Assembly (NCBI RefSeq): GCF_028473645.1
Contig: NZ_CP097270.1
Location: 1 to 12,443, forward strand
Direction of reading: 5' to 3'
From: Acidovorax sp. GBBC 1281
GTDB taxonomy: Bacteria > Pseudomonadota > Gammaproteobacteria > Burkholderiales > Burkholderiaceae_C
Length of the DNA: 12,443 nucleotides
Shown here: positions 1 to 5,511 of the stretch, in pieces
Layout of the letters: each line of letters starts with the position of its first letter
How positions within the stretch are numbered: the stretch's first letter is position 1
The notes under the pieces: generated by a model
What the model saw: the letters and a program-made list of their open reading frames with translations, nothing else
Databases searched by the model: none
What the model was told of the DNA's origin: nothing
Program-made: the position numbers and the translations under genes

Positions 1-853
1 GCCCACGGTTGACGCCGTGCGGCGGGCCGCCCGCGTGGACATGAACGCCGCCAGTGCCGTGATGAAGGAATGGCGCAGGGCTCAGACCGCGCAAGCCGCC
101 CCGGTGGCCGTGGCCGTGCCGGAATCCGTGCAGCAGGCCAGCAGCGCGGCCGTGGCGACGATCTGGCAGCAGGCGCAGGAGCTGGCGAACGAATCCCTAC
201 GCAGTGCGCAAGCGGCATGGGAAACCGAGCGGGCCGAGCTGGACGCCATGCGGCAGGAACTGGCCGAGGCTTTCGAGCGTCAGGCCGGCGAGCTGGACGC
301 GGCCGGCGCAGCACTAGCCGCAGAGAAGGCCGCCGCCGAAAAGCAGGCGCAGGAGCTGGCCGACGTTCGCCAGCAGTTGGCCGAGGCCGTGAGCCGGGCC
401 GACAAGGCAGACGCCCGTATTGCTGAAATCGAACACCGGGCCGCCGACCTTCGCGCCGAGCTGGACAGAGCGCACGCCGACGCCGACCGCTTGCGCACCG
501 AGAACACCGAGGCCCGCCAGAAGGCCGCCGCCGAGATCGAGGCCGCCCATACCGCCACAGAGGCCGCACGCGCCGAGCTGGTGAAGGTGCAGGCCAAGGC
601 CGAGGCCATCGAGCAGACCCACGCCGAGCAGCGCAAGCAGGCCGCCACAGAGGCTCACCGTGCCGCTGAGCGATTGACCAAGGCGCAGGGCGAACGCGAC
701 GACGCCACCAAGACCGCAGCAGAGGCCAGAGAGCGCGCCGCAGGGCTTGCCGGGCAGTTGCAGGCTATGCAGGAGCAGAACGCTGCTTTGCTGGCCGCGA
801 TCAATCCACAGGGTGAACAGAAGCCGAAGAAAACCCCGCCTGCCAAAGCCTGA
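1..853 (+). CDS. kfrA: KfrA-like coiled-coil DNA-binding protein, main part (joined to 12349-12443)
   Basis: Continuation of kfrA from the end of the window; base 1 is the third base of codon 32. Residues up to about 55 finish the KfrA_N DNA-binding domain (VRRAARVDMNAASAVMKEWRR). From about residue 90 to 300 the protein is one long Ala/Glu/Gln/Arg-rich heptad-repeat coiled coil (many E-L, A-E-A and K-A-A-E repeats), ending in a lysine/proline-rich tail (KPKKTPPAKA). The GTG at 17 is only an internal codon, not the start. KfrA is thought to bind its own operator and to form filament-like oligomers that help partition. A 41-bp repeat element begins just after the stop codon. Confidence 0.92.
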   Translation, partial: PTVDAVRRAARVDMNAASAVMKEWRRAQTAQAAPVAVAVPESVQQASSAAVATIWQQAQELANESLRSAQAAWETERAELDAMRQELAEAFERQAGELDAAGAALAAEKAAAEKQAQELADVRQQLAEAVSRADKADARIAEIEHRAADLRAELDRAHADADRLRTENTEARQKAAAEIEAAHTATEAARAELVKVQAKAEAIEQTHAEQRKQAATEAHRAAERLTKAQGERDDATKTAAEARERAAGLAGQLQAMQEQNAALLAAINPQGEQKPKKTPPAKA

Positions 854-854
854 T

Positions 855-896
855 CGTGGCGACAACTTCACGACCTGGTCAACACGCAGCCGGCAC
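855..896 (+). repeat. 41-bp repeat element, copy R1
   Basis: Starts just after the kfrA stop and runs from TGGCGACAACTTCACGACC to GGCACC. It shares the pattern TGGCGACA-N8-GACCTGG-N12-CACC with 1692-1732 (R2), 10948-10988 (R3) and, inverted, about 11018-11061 (R4). The ends are roughly inverted (TGGCGAC against GTCACC). Confidence 0.6.
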
Positions 897-900
897 CGAA

Positions 901-922
901 AACCTAAGTCATGACTTAGGTT
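901..922. promoter_or_regulatory. Perfect 22-bp palindrome P1
   Basis: Arms AACCTAAG and CTTAGGTT flank a TCATGA centre with full symmetry. It is not followed by a T-run, so it looks like an operator rather than a terminator. It is the first of five perfect palindromes spread over 901-1760. Confidence 0.6.
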
Positions 923-953
923 CTGGCGGCGCAGGTGAAAACGGGCCGGGTGA

Positions 954-971
954 ATTTGTTCATGAACAAAT
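954..971. promoter_or_regulatory. Perfect 18-bp palindrome P2
   Basis: ATTTGTTCATGAACAAAT, fully symmetrical. It has the same outer arms (ATTTGT/ACAAAT) as P4 at 1111-1128 and the same TCATGA centre as P1, P3 and P5. Confidence 0.6.
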
Positions 972-1002
972 CCGGGCCACTTTTCCAAAGAGCAAAAACG
1001 GC

Positions 1003-1016
1003 TTGGTCATGACCAA
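1003..1016. promoter_or_regulatory. Perfect 14-bp palindrome P3
   Basis: TTGGTCATGACCAA, fully symmetrical around TCATGA, about 25 bp from the nic core of the oriT. Confidence 0.5.
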
Positions 1017-1021
1017 AAATC

Positions 1022-1090
1022 TTGAAGAGTGTGGGCTAGTGCAGGATAGGCTAATCGCCGGTGAAGTGTCATACGCTTTGCTTGCCACGT
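1022..1090 (-). other. oriT: Putative origin of transfer with IncP-like nic core
   Basis: On the minus strand, 1049-1041 reads CTATCCTGC, matching the IncP/MOBP nic consensus YATCCTG/Y; the same strand carries CTTCACC a short way 5', as RK2 oriT does (TTCACCTATCCTGCCC). Predicted cleavage is between 1042 and 1041 on the minus strand. mobC lies on the 5' side of nic and is transcribed away from it, the same arrangement as RK2 traJ. Short repeats (GGCTAGT, GGCTAAT) flank the core and could be accessory-protein sites. No relaxase gene is present, so use of this site would need one in trans. Motif and context based. Confidence 0.6.
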
Positions 1091-1110
1091 TGTTTTCCCC
1101 CTCACATTGA

Positions 1111-1128
1111 ATTTGTCCCGGGACAAAT
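1111..1128. promoter_or_regulatory. Perfect 18-bp palindrome P4 directly before the mobC ribosome binding site
   Basis: ATTTGTCCCGGGACAAAT, fully symmetrical, ending against the GGAGG Shine-Dalgarno (1129-1133) of mobC. It has the outer arms of P2 with a CCCGGG centre in place of TCATGA. Its place suggests control of mobC transcription or translation. Confidence 0.6.
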
Positions 1129-1140
1129 GGAGGCTTCGCC

Positions 1141-1686
1141 ATGACCGTAGAAAAGAAAAGCCCGATCCTCAGTGTCAGGCTGGGGCCAGACGTGAAGCAG
1201 CGTTGGGAAGACTATTGCGCCGCGCTTGGCAAGGCACCGAGTACGGCCATCAAAGAGGCCATCGAGCAGCAGATAGAGAAAGCGTCCAAGACGCAGCCAC
1301 CCTTGCGTCAGACGGGCCAAGCGCCCGACCACGAACCCAAGGTGCGGTTTGAAATCCTGATGACCAAATCGGAAAAGGCGGCCGTGGAGGAGCGAGCCAA
1401 CCTTGAGCGTTGTTCGCAACGGCGGTGGATCATTGATGCGATCCGGGCCGGGCTTACCCATGAACCGCAGTTCAGCATGGATGAAATTGAGGCGCTGGGC
1501 GAGTCGAACTATCAATTGCTCGCCATCGGCCGCAACCTCAACCAAGTAGCCAAGGCGATGAACGAGGGCCGGCGCGATTCCGTCACGGTCGAATCAATCG
1601 AACGACTCCGCGCGATCATCGACGCTCATACGGAAAAAGTGAGCCGTGCCATTGGTGCAAGTCTTGAGCGGTGGAACATCGAATGA
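1141..1686 (+). CDS. mobC: MobC-family mobilisation accessory protein
   Basis: 181 aa, ATG with GGAGG at 7 nt spacing. Residues about 7-45 look like a ribbon-helix-helix unit (ILSVRLGPDVKQRW then a helix); residues about 68-105 look like a second one (VRFEILMTKSEKAAVEE, RRWIIDAIRAGL). The segment LLAIGRNLNQVAKAMNEG near 125-142 is the hallmark of MobC relaxosome proteins (Pfam MobC), which bind near nic and help the relaxase open the strands. It lies just beside the putative oriT. Normally a relaxase gene follows; here only ATGAGTAATTGG with an early stop follows at 1684, inside repeat copy R2, so the relaxase seems to have been lost. Palindromes on both sides suggest tight control. Confidence 0.85.
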   Translation: MTVEKKSPILSVRLGPDVKQRWEDYCAALGKAPSTAIKEAIEQQIEKASKTQPPLRQTGQAPDHEPKVRFEILMTKSEKAAVEERANLERCSQRRWIIDAIRAGLTHEPQFSMDEIEALGESNYQLLAIGRNLNQVAKAMNEGRRDSVTVESIERLRAIIDAHTEKVSRAIGASLERWNIE

Positions 1687-1691
1687 GTAAT

Positions 1692-1733
1692 TGGCGACAG
1701 CTTCACGACCTGGCCAGCTGCTGACCGTCACCA
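1692..1733 (+). repeat. 41-bp repeat element, copy R2
   Basis: Begins TTGGCGACAGCTTCACGACC, just after the mobC stop, and ends CCGTCACC. It is closest to R1 at the kfrA stop: the first 22 positions differ only at two bases. It lies where a relaxase gene would be expected to begin. Confidence 0.6.
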
Positions 1734-1742
1734 GTGCCGCCT

Positions 1743-1760
1743 GTTTTCTCATGAGAAAAC
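1743..1760. promoter_or_regulatory. Perfect 18-bp palindrome P5
   Basis: GTTTTCTCATGAGAAAAC, fully symmetrical around TCATGA, downstream of mobC. A partial copy of one arm (GCGTTTTCT) follows at about 1768-1776. Confidence 0.55.
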
Positions 1761-1822
1761 TTGTCAGCGTTTTCTAAACCCGCGTTCGTCGCCAGTCGTT
1801 GCCCGTGTATTGGCTGGAAGCA

Positions 1823-1914
1823 GTGTCAAGGGCGACACCGGAGGCCGCACGCGGAACGGAGCGCAGCGAGTACCGAACGGGTGAGGATGGCGGGCGCAGC
1901 CGCACCCTTGATGC
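1823..1914 (+). repeat. Long inverted repeat, arm A (partner 12109-12203)
   Basis: About 92 bp starting GTGTCAAGGGC and ending CGCACCCTTGATGC. Shared blocks with the reverse complement of 12109-12203 include GGAGGCCGCACGCGGA, ACCGAACGGGTGAGGA and GCCGCACCCTTGATGC, with a variable middle. The two arms bracket kfrA, oriT and mobC across the circular junction. Confidence 0.75.
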
Positions 1915-2098
1915 TGGTGAAAGCCAGAGAGCCTATCGGCAAGGGGGAGGGACGAAGGGCGAAGCCCGCCACCCCTGCCCCCGCAGCCAGTCGGGCAAGA
2001 ACCGACGCGGGATGCAACCGAAGGGGTTGCCCAAGCGAAGCGCGGAGCGTTCCCCCGCTGGTGACGGATTGGCGCGATCGAGGCAGATCCTTTGCCGC

Positions 2099-2124
2099 CA
2101 AAAAGAAACCCCGCCGAAGCGGGG
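2099..2124 (-). terminator. Rho-independent terminator of the repA operon
   Basis: On the minus strand CCCCGC-TTCG-GCGGGG (2124-2109) with a UUCG tetraloop is followed by TTTCTTTTT. It lies 45 bp after the last gene of the repA operon. Confidence 0.85.
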
Positions 2125-2168
2125 GACGTGGTACTGATCGAAAGACTACCGCTGACGCGGCCCGTCTT

Positions 2169-2474
2169 TCATCGTTCGCACTCCACCACCGGCACCGGGT
2201 AGGCCCGCGCGATGTTCTCCATGTTGTAGCCGTATTCCAGGCGGCCGAGCGTGGAAGGCTTCGCCCCTGTTCGCTTCGCCGCCTGGGCGACCGTCTGCAC
2301 GTCCCGGCCGTGGTCAGAGGCAAGACCCTGCACTTGCGTTTGGATGGCCCGAGGGTTGCCCGACCGCTCCCACTCTTGCAGCCAGTGCGCAATGCGCCGG
2401 CTGTCGGGAACAAAGCCCGTTGCATGCGTCATGAGGCGCATCAGGGCTGCGGCGGGGTGAGCCTGAACGATCAT
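2169..2474 (-). CDS. Hypothetical protein encoded downstream of repA
   Basis: 101 aa, ATG only 3 nt after the repA stop, so it is almost surely co-transcribed and perhaps translationally coupled. A second ATG at residue 15 (MTHATGF) is an alternative start. Visible pattern: ALMRLMTHATGF then SRRIAHWLQEWERSG near residues 10-40, and YGYNMENIARAYPVPVVE near the end. The first stretch loosely recalls small plasmid proteins of the DUF7673 type (AL-RLL...SRRVA-FLL-W), but I would not assign it. No membrane segment or signal peptide. It could be a replication accessory or copy-control protein; that is inferred from position only. Confidence 0.7.
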   Translation of the reverse strand: MIVQAHPAAALMRLMTHATGFVPDSRRIAHWLQEWERSGNPRAIQTQVQGLASDHGRDVQTVAQAAKRTGAKPSTLGRLEYGYNMENIARAYPVPVVECER

Positions 2475-2477
2475 GGT

Positions 2478-3680
2478 TCAAGCACGCGGCAAGGCAACAT
2501 CGTCGCCCACGTCATCACCCTCGGCCCCGTCGTCGTCCTCTGGTAGCTCTGGCAGCTCGTCGGGCAGCGCGTCCCGGTGTGTCATCACCAGCAGCGGGCC
2601 AGATTTACCCAACACCTCGGCAAGCGTGTATTCCGGCAGATCGTTGGACGCGATCAGCTTGCGCAGGATGCGGCAAAACTCTTTAAACGTGCCCACGCTA
2701 CCGCTGCGCTCATAAATCAGCTTGAACGTCCATCGAGCGCGGGCCTTGCCAGCAGCGCGGCGGGCAAGTCGATACAGGAAACGGCCTATGCCCGGCTCGA
2801 TCAAAAAATACTCGGGATGCACGGTCAAGACGGCCGGGGATTTCACCTCGACCACCTCGTTATAGAGCCACTGCGGCACCTCGATAGAGACGCTCGTAAG
2901 CCGGCCATTGTCGGCATAGGAAACCGTCTCATAGCCGTTAATCAGCCCTACCCCTTTGGCCGTGCGCAAAGCCCGCTTGCCCTTGGCCTGCGTTGTCGTC
3001 ACCACCTCCACGAACGTGGTGCTAAGGCGTTTCAACGCCCCTTCGATTTCCTCGTACTGGCGGCCACCATCGGAACGGCGGCAGAACTTGAGGATTTCCG
3101 ACACATGCGGCCGAAAGATGCGGCTCGGCTTCTCGCCCCTGCCCTGCCTGTAAAGGTTCATGGCGTCGGTCAGGTGTGAAATTGCCATCAGCACAATGTC
3201 ATAGTCCCAAACCGAAGCCATGCCGGCCTCGCCTGAAACCACTTCCACATAGCCATCGGGGCGCGTGTAGCGGATCGTTTCGTTAGCGCGCTTGTCCTTC
3301 TTGGACAGCCGGAAAACGGCCACGTCCATGATGCTGCGGCTATCTTTGGTTGCCACGTCGTACAGCAGCGGCACGAAAAAATCGGACTGTGCATCGCCCT
3401 CGGGCGGCTTGCGCATGGACGATGCGGCCTTGGCCGCGTCTTCGCGCTGCCGACCGGCCGCGATAGCGGCGGACTGCGCCCGTTCCTTCTCTTGGGCTGC
3501 CTCCCGCTCTTTGGCCGCGTCCTCGGCCCGCAAACGGCTTTCGGCCTGCGCGAACGTCTCGCCCGGCCGCGCTGCGGCCTCTACCTTCTCGCGGTGCCTC
3601 TTTGCGATACCAATTTTCAAGCGATCCAGAGAGTCGCCCAAGGCGTCACCGATCTGTTTGGGGCCGTTCGCGCTACTCAT
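2478..3680 (-). CDS. repA: Replication initiator RepA, pVS1-type (RPA family)
   Basis: 400 aa from the ATG at 3680; a GTG at 3689 would add MPP. The N-terminal ~100 residues are charged (many A/E/R/K, coiled-coil-like). From about residue 110 the core (MRKPP-GD...DFFVP-LYDV, SRSIMDVAVFRLSKKDKR, GMASVWDYDIVLMAISHLTDAMN, FRPHVSEILKFCRR, GIGRFLYRLARRAAGKARARW, IYERSGS...FCRILRKLI-SNDLPEY) matches what I recall of pVS1 RepA almost block for block, including the ANGPKQIG-ALGD start. The C-terminus is an acidic tail (ELPEDDDGAEGDD). Such proteins bind iterons at oriV and recruit the host helicase and polymerase. The matching iterons lie far away at 10998-11192. The start overlaps a leader ORF by 8 nt, and a putative antisense RNA faces the leader. 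Confidence 0.93.
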   Translation of the reverse strand: MSSANGPKQIGDALGDSLDRLKIGIAKRHREKVEAAARPGETFAQAESRLRAEDAAKEREAAQEKERAQSAAIAAGRQREDAAKAASSMRKPPEGDAQSDFFVPLLYDVATKDSRSIMDVAVFRLSKKDKRANETIRYTRPDGYVEVVSGEAGMASVWDYDIVLMAISHLTDAMNLYRQGRGEKPSRIFRPHVSEILKFCRRSDGGRQYEEIEGALKRLSTTFVEVVTTTQAKGKRALRTAKGVGLINGYETVSYADNGRLTSVSIEVPQWLYNEVVEVKSPAVLTVHPEYFLIEPGIGRFLYRLARRAAGKARARWTFKLIYERSGSVGTFKEFCRILRKLIASNDLPEYTLAEVLGKSGPLLVMTHRDALPDELPELPEDDDGAEGDDVGDDVALPRA

Positions 3681-3741
3681 GGGCGGCACCCATTTTGCTG
3701 TTCACTGTGCCGCCATTTTTGGTAAGATTGGTCATGGTCAT
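3673..3741 (-). CDS. Putative 22-aa leader ORF overlapping repA
   Basis: ATG at 3741 (or ATG at 3735) reads MTMTNLTKNGG... and stops with TAG at 3675-3673, so its stop overlaps the repA ATG at 3680 (CATGAGTAG). No strong Shine-Dalgarno stands before repA itself, which suggests that translation of the leader opens the repA start. This resembles leader-peptide coupling in IncB/IncI/IncL-M replicons, although the proteins are unrelated. No function is proposed for the peptide. Confidence 0.4.
   Translation of the reverse strand: MTMTNLTKNGGTVNSKMGAAHE
3701..3728 (+). promoter_or_regulatory. Putative promoter for an antisense RNA facing repA
   Basis: TTCACT at 3701-3706, a 16-bp spacer, then TGG-TAAGAT with an extended -10 (TAAGAT at 3723-3728). 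It points away from repA toward the terminator at 3802-3840. Moderate match only. Confidence 0.4.
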
Positions 3742-3840
3742 TTGCCTGTTTTGGTGATGGTCAGCGGCCCTTTAAGAGTTCGCCACTCCGGGGCCGCACC
3801 CAAGCCCAACACTGTTAGCGCGGTGTTGGGCTTTTCTTTT
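3735..3840 (+). ncRNA. Putative countertranscribed RNA opposite the repA leader
   Basis: Between the plus-strand promoter and a strong plus-strand terminator there is no gene, yet the ~100-nt segment has clear RNA structure. A first stem GCGGCCC (3764-3770) pairs with GGGCCGC (3791-3797), enclosing an inner stem GAGT/ACTC (3776-3779, 3785-3788) with loop TCGCC; a second, 11-bp stem is the terminator. The transcript would be complementary to the 5' leader of repA mRNA, including the region of the leader ORF start. Small antisense RNAs of this layout control copy number in many plasmids. I do not recall one described for pVS1-type replicons, but cannot check. Confidence 0.45.
3802..3840 (+). 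terminator. Strong plus-strand rho-independent terminator upstream of repA
   Basis: Perfect 11-bp stem AAGCCCAACAC (3802-3812) and GTGTTGGGCTT (3823-3833), 10-nt loop, then TTCTTTT. On the minus strand the hairpin is followed by GGGTG, not by T, so it should stop plus-strand transcripts while letting the 120-aa gene read into repA. Confidence 0.8.
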
Positions 3841-3847
3841 GCCTGCG

Positions 3848-4210
3848 TCAGTGCGGGCCGGATTCCTCGCACCAGTTGGACGAATCCACCACGATTTCAG
3901 GATCAAGGTGGGGCACCTCGGCCAGCGTCGTGAGTGCCTTTTCAAACGTCCGAAAGCGCACCGGGCGGCCTTCATGAGTGATGGCGTGCAAGGCCTGCCC
4001 CTGACGGGCATACAAGGCGAAGCCCTGGCCGTCGTCGGGGTAAAGCACGGCCTGCACTCGCTCTGCGTCCGGCGTGTCGCAAGCGGCGCTCAAGCGGTGG
4101 AACGTCCACGCCCTGCCCTTCTTCACCTTCGGTTCCATCTGCTCGAAAAAAGTATTCGCCATCGTCTCTGCCTGTTCGCTCGATACGTCCAATTCTTGGT
4201 TCGTGTTCAT
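3848..4210 (-). CDS. Hypothetical 120-aa protein upstream of repA
   Basis: ATG at 4210 is chosen because GGAG lies 8 nt before it; a GTG three codons upstream would sit directly against the Shine-Dalgarno. No membrane segment. The middle and C-terminus (FALYARQGQALHAI, RPVRFRTFEKALTTLAEVP, EIVVDSSNW) resemble in pattern the N-terminal domain of the antitoxin encoded at 4556-5002 (EPRRFGNPLAALNVLRDIG, VGQFDASEY): a strand, an R-x-R-F turn, a helix and a final strand. It follows the toxin-antitoxin terminator and precedes repA with no minus-strand terminator between, so it may be the first gene of the rep transcript. I do not recognise its function. Confidence 0.75.
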   Translation of the reverse strand: MNTNQELDVSSEQAETMANTFFEQMEPKVKKGRAWTFHRLSAACDTPDAERVQAVLYPDDGQGFALYARQGQALHAITHEGRPVRFRTFEKALTTLAEVPHLDPEIVVDSSNWCEESGPH

Positions 4211-4224
4211 CTTCGCCACTCCTG

Positions 4225-4247
4225 AAAAACCGGCGTTAGCGCGCCGG
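4225..4247 (-). terminator. Terminator of the toxin-antitoxin operon
   Basis: On the minus strand CCGGCG (4247-4242), loop CGCTAA, CGCCGG (4235-4230), then TTTTTC. It lies 10 bp after the toxin stop and just upstream of the next minus-strand gene, so the two transcripts are probably separate. Confidence 0.8.
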
Positions 4248-4256
4248 GGTTGGTAA

Positions 4257-4559
4257 TCACGGCGTTTGTTGCGCCGTGTGCTTCACTCTCAAAATCTCGA
4301 CGGTGCGGGCCTCGGCCTGCACACGATAAAAAACGATGTAGTTCGGGTGCACGACCAGTTCGCGCAACCACTCGGGCAAGCCTGGCCGGCCCTGTCGGCC
4401 AAGCTCTGGATGCTGTGCAAGCGGCTTGGTTTTGTCGCGCAGTTCCTGACCGAAGCTCTTGGCCCTCGTCGGGTTGTCCTTGCCGATGTAGCGCACGATG
4501 GCGCGCAAATCCTCGCGTGCCATAGGCCGCCATTCAATGCGGTAAGGCTTGGCCGTCAT
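4257..4559 (-). CDS. RelE/ParE-family toxin
   Basis: 100 aa, the usual length for ParE. The start RIEWRPMAREDLRAIVRYIGKDNPTRA is the family's N-terminal strand plus helices; the centre LAQHPELGRQGRPGLPEWLRELVVHPNYIVFYRV and the C-terminal VEILRVKHTAQQTP are the classic ParE core and tail. ParE toxins poison DNA gyrase and RelE toxins cut mRNA at the ribosome; the RVKHTAQQ-P ending favours the ParE side, but the target cannot be read from sequence. Its ATG overlaps the antitoxin stop (ATGA), the usual coupled order antitoxin then toxin. Role: killing or stalling of plasmid-free cells. Confidence 0.9.
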   Translation of the reverse strand: MTAKPYRIEWRPMAREDLRAIVRYIGKDNPTRAKSFGQELRDKTKPLAQHPELGRQGRPGLPEWLRELVVHPNYIVFYRVQAEARTVEILRVKHTAQQTP

Positions 4560-5002
4560 GCTCGCTTTTTCTTGGGCAAGGCGGCAATGTCGGCGTCCAT
4601 CTCAGCCATGACTTCATCATGAGCTACGTTCGGCCGGGGGTCGTCAATGGATGCCTGAATCTCGACGGCCAGCCACTGGTTATAGGCTGCGGCTTCGTGC
4701 GCTTCGCGCATGGCCCCTGCCCGGCCTCTATTGCCGGCGTCGGGTTCCTTGTCGGCCGGGTCGTATTCGCTCGCGTCGAACTGGCCTACCGTGATGCCAA
4801 TATCGCGCAGCACGTTCAACGCGGCCAGCGGATTGCCAAAGCGGCGCGGCTCGGTGCTGCGGGCCTTGGACAACACGGCACCGGAACCGCTGCGCGTGGC
4901 GATCTGAACGAGGAACGCCCCGCCCTGCCCTTTCAAGGTCACGCCAGACACGCCGCCGGCGTTACTTGCAGCGCGTAGCTGCTCAATGGTCATGCTTTGC
5001 AT
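4556..5002 (-). CDS. Antitoxin of the ParE pair, with an extra N-terminal domain
   Basis: 148 aa from the ATG at 5002, which has AAGGAG 6 nt upstream; a further in-frame ATG at 5035 lacks this. Residues about 1-75 form a separate domain (SMTIEQLRAASNAGGVSGVTLKGQGGAF..., EPRRFGNPLAALNVLRDIGITVGQFDASEYDPAD) not found in ordinary short antitoxins. The C-terminal ~50 residues (AYNQWLAVEIQASIDDPRPNVAHDEVMAEMDADIA) match the toxin-binding tail of RelB/StbD/ParD-like antitoxins. At about twice normal length it may be a fusion; the N-terminal part is presumably the DNA-binding or dimerising unit that represses the operon at the dyad 5038-5074. The same fold seems to occur in the 120-aa neighbour. Confidence 0.8.
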   Translation of the reverse strand: MQSMTIEQLRAASNAGGVSGVTLKGQGGAFLVQIATRSGSGAVLSKARSTEPRRFGNPLAALNVLRDIGITVGQFDASEYDPADKEPDAGNRGRAGAMREAHEAAAYNQWLAVEIQASIDDPRPNVAHDEVMAEMDADIAALPKKKRA

Positions 5003-5037
5003 GGTCGGCTCCTTAGTGGATTGACTCAGAAACATGA

Positions 5038-5074
5038 TTAATTGTGCATGAAATCAAGGAAGCATGCAATTTAA
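5038..5074. promoter_or_regulatory. Probable operator/promoter region of the toxin-antitoxin operon
   Basis: An imperfect dyad upstream of the antitoxin: TTAATTGTGCATG (5038-5050) and GCATGCAATTTAA (5062-5074). On the minus strand TTGCAT and CACAAT lie 17 bp apart inside it and could be the promoter. Autoregulation is typical for these operons. Confidence 0.45.
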
Positions 5075-5154
5075 AATGAGATGTTGCCTGCGCTTGTCGT
5101 CGTGACGCGAGACTGAACGCAGAAAGCGCGGCGGTACCGTGCTGGGAGAAATCA

Positions 5155-5382
5155 ATGAAATCTCAAATTGACACTTTGGTTCGCGGCATCCTGTTTGACC
5201 TTGAGCATCAGCGCCCCGCTAACCCTCAACTAATGCCAGTTTTTCAGGCACTAAAGGCGGACAACATGTCGAGCGCCTATCAACAACGGGACGTGCTGGC
5301 GAGCTACGGGGAAGATGGCAACTTGTCGGACGTAGACCGACAGTACGCCCGTGAACAGCTAGAAGCTCTGCCGCCTTTCTGA
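5155..5382 (+). CDS. Small hypothetical protein, 75 aa
   Basis: ATG at 5155 with GGGAG 6 nt upstream. Soluble, mixed charge, probably helical (IDTLVRGILFDLEHQ, VDRQYAREQLEALPPF). No known domain recognised. It is divergent from the toxin-antitoxin operon and lies just before the res-like region of the resolvase. The good ribosome binding site and normal codon use favour a real gene; its role is unknown. The region is somewhat richer in A+T than the backbone. Confidence 0.6.
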   Translation: MKSQIDTLVRGILFDLEHQRPANPQLMPVFQALKADNMSSAYQQRDVLASYGEDGNLSDVDRQYAREQLEALPPF

Positions 5383-5404
5383 AACCTTGAACGGAAATTG
5401 ATGG

Positions 5405-5511
5405 CTCTTTTGGGTGGTCAAAAATGACCTAGCCAATTTAGATCGGCCTTTGAATTAATAGCCGACCCTGATACGCTCGGCCAACATAGCTATACCCAAA
5501 AAGGCCATGCA
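5405..5511. other. Probable res site of the serine resolvase
   Basis: The 129-bp gap before the resolvase gene is AT-rich and holds several dyads: GGTCA-AAAA-TGACC (5416-5429), TCGGC-N13-GCCGA (5443-5465) and a looser GGCC...GGCC pair before the start codon. Serine resolvases usually act at about 120 bp of upstream DNA carrying three dyad subsites, so size and place fit. The crossover dinucleotide cannot be fixed by eye. Confidence 0.5.

Larger units (their letters stand above)
1687..2098. other. Gene-free region downstream of mobC
   Basis: No convincing gene. It holds R2, palindrome P5, one arm of the long inverted repeat (1823-1914) and several GC-rich short hairpins, for example GGGCGAAGCCC near 1958 and GCAACC-GAAGG-GGTTGC near 2013-2029. 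Open frames here are Arg/Pro/Ala-rich without domains, typical of noncoding GC-rich DNA. This is probably where the relaxase and further transfer genes once lay. Confidence 0.5.

Noticed and set aside
1761..2546. Long plus-strand open frame across the mobC downstream region and the end of repA
   Set aside because: Arg/Pro/Ala-rich, no domain, no ribosome binding site, and it runs antisense over the repA operon and its terminator.
3292..3933. 213-codon plus-strand frame opposite repA
   Set aside because: A shadow of the strongly supported repA gene in GC-rich DNA, with no motif of its own.
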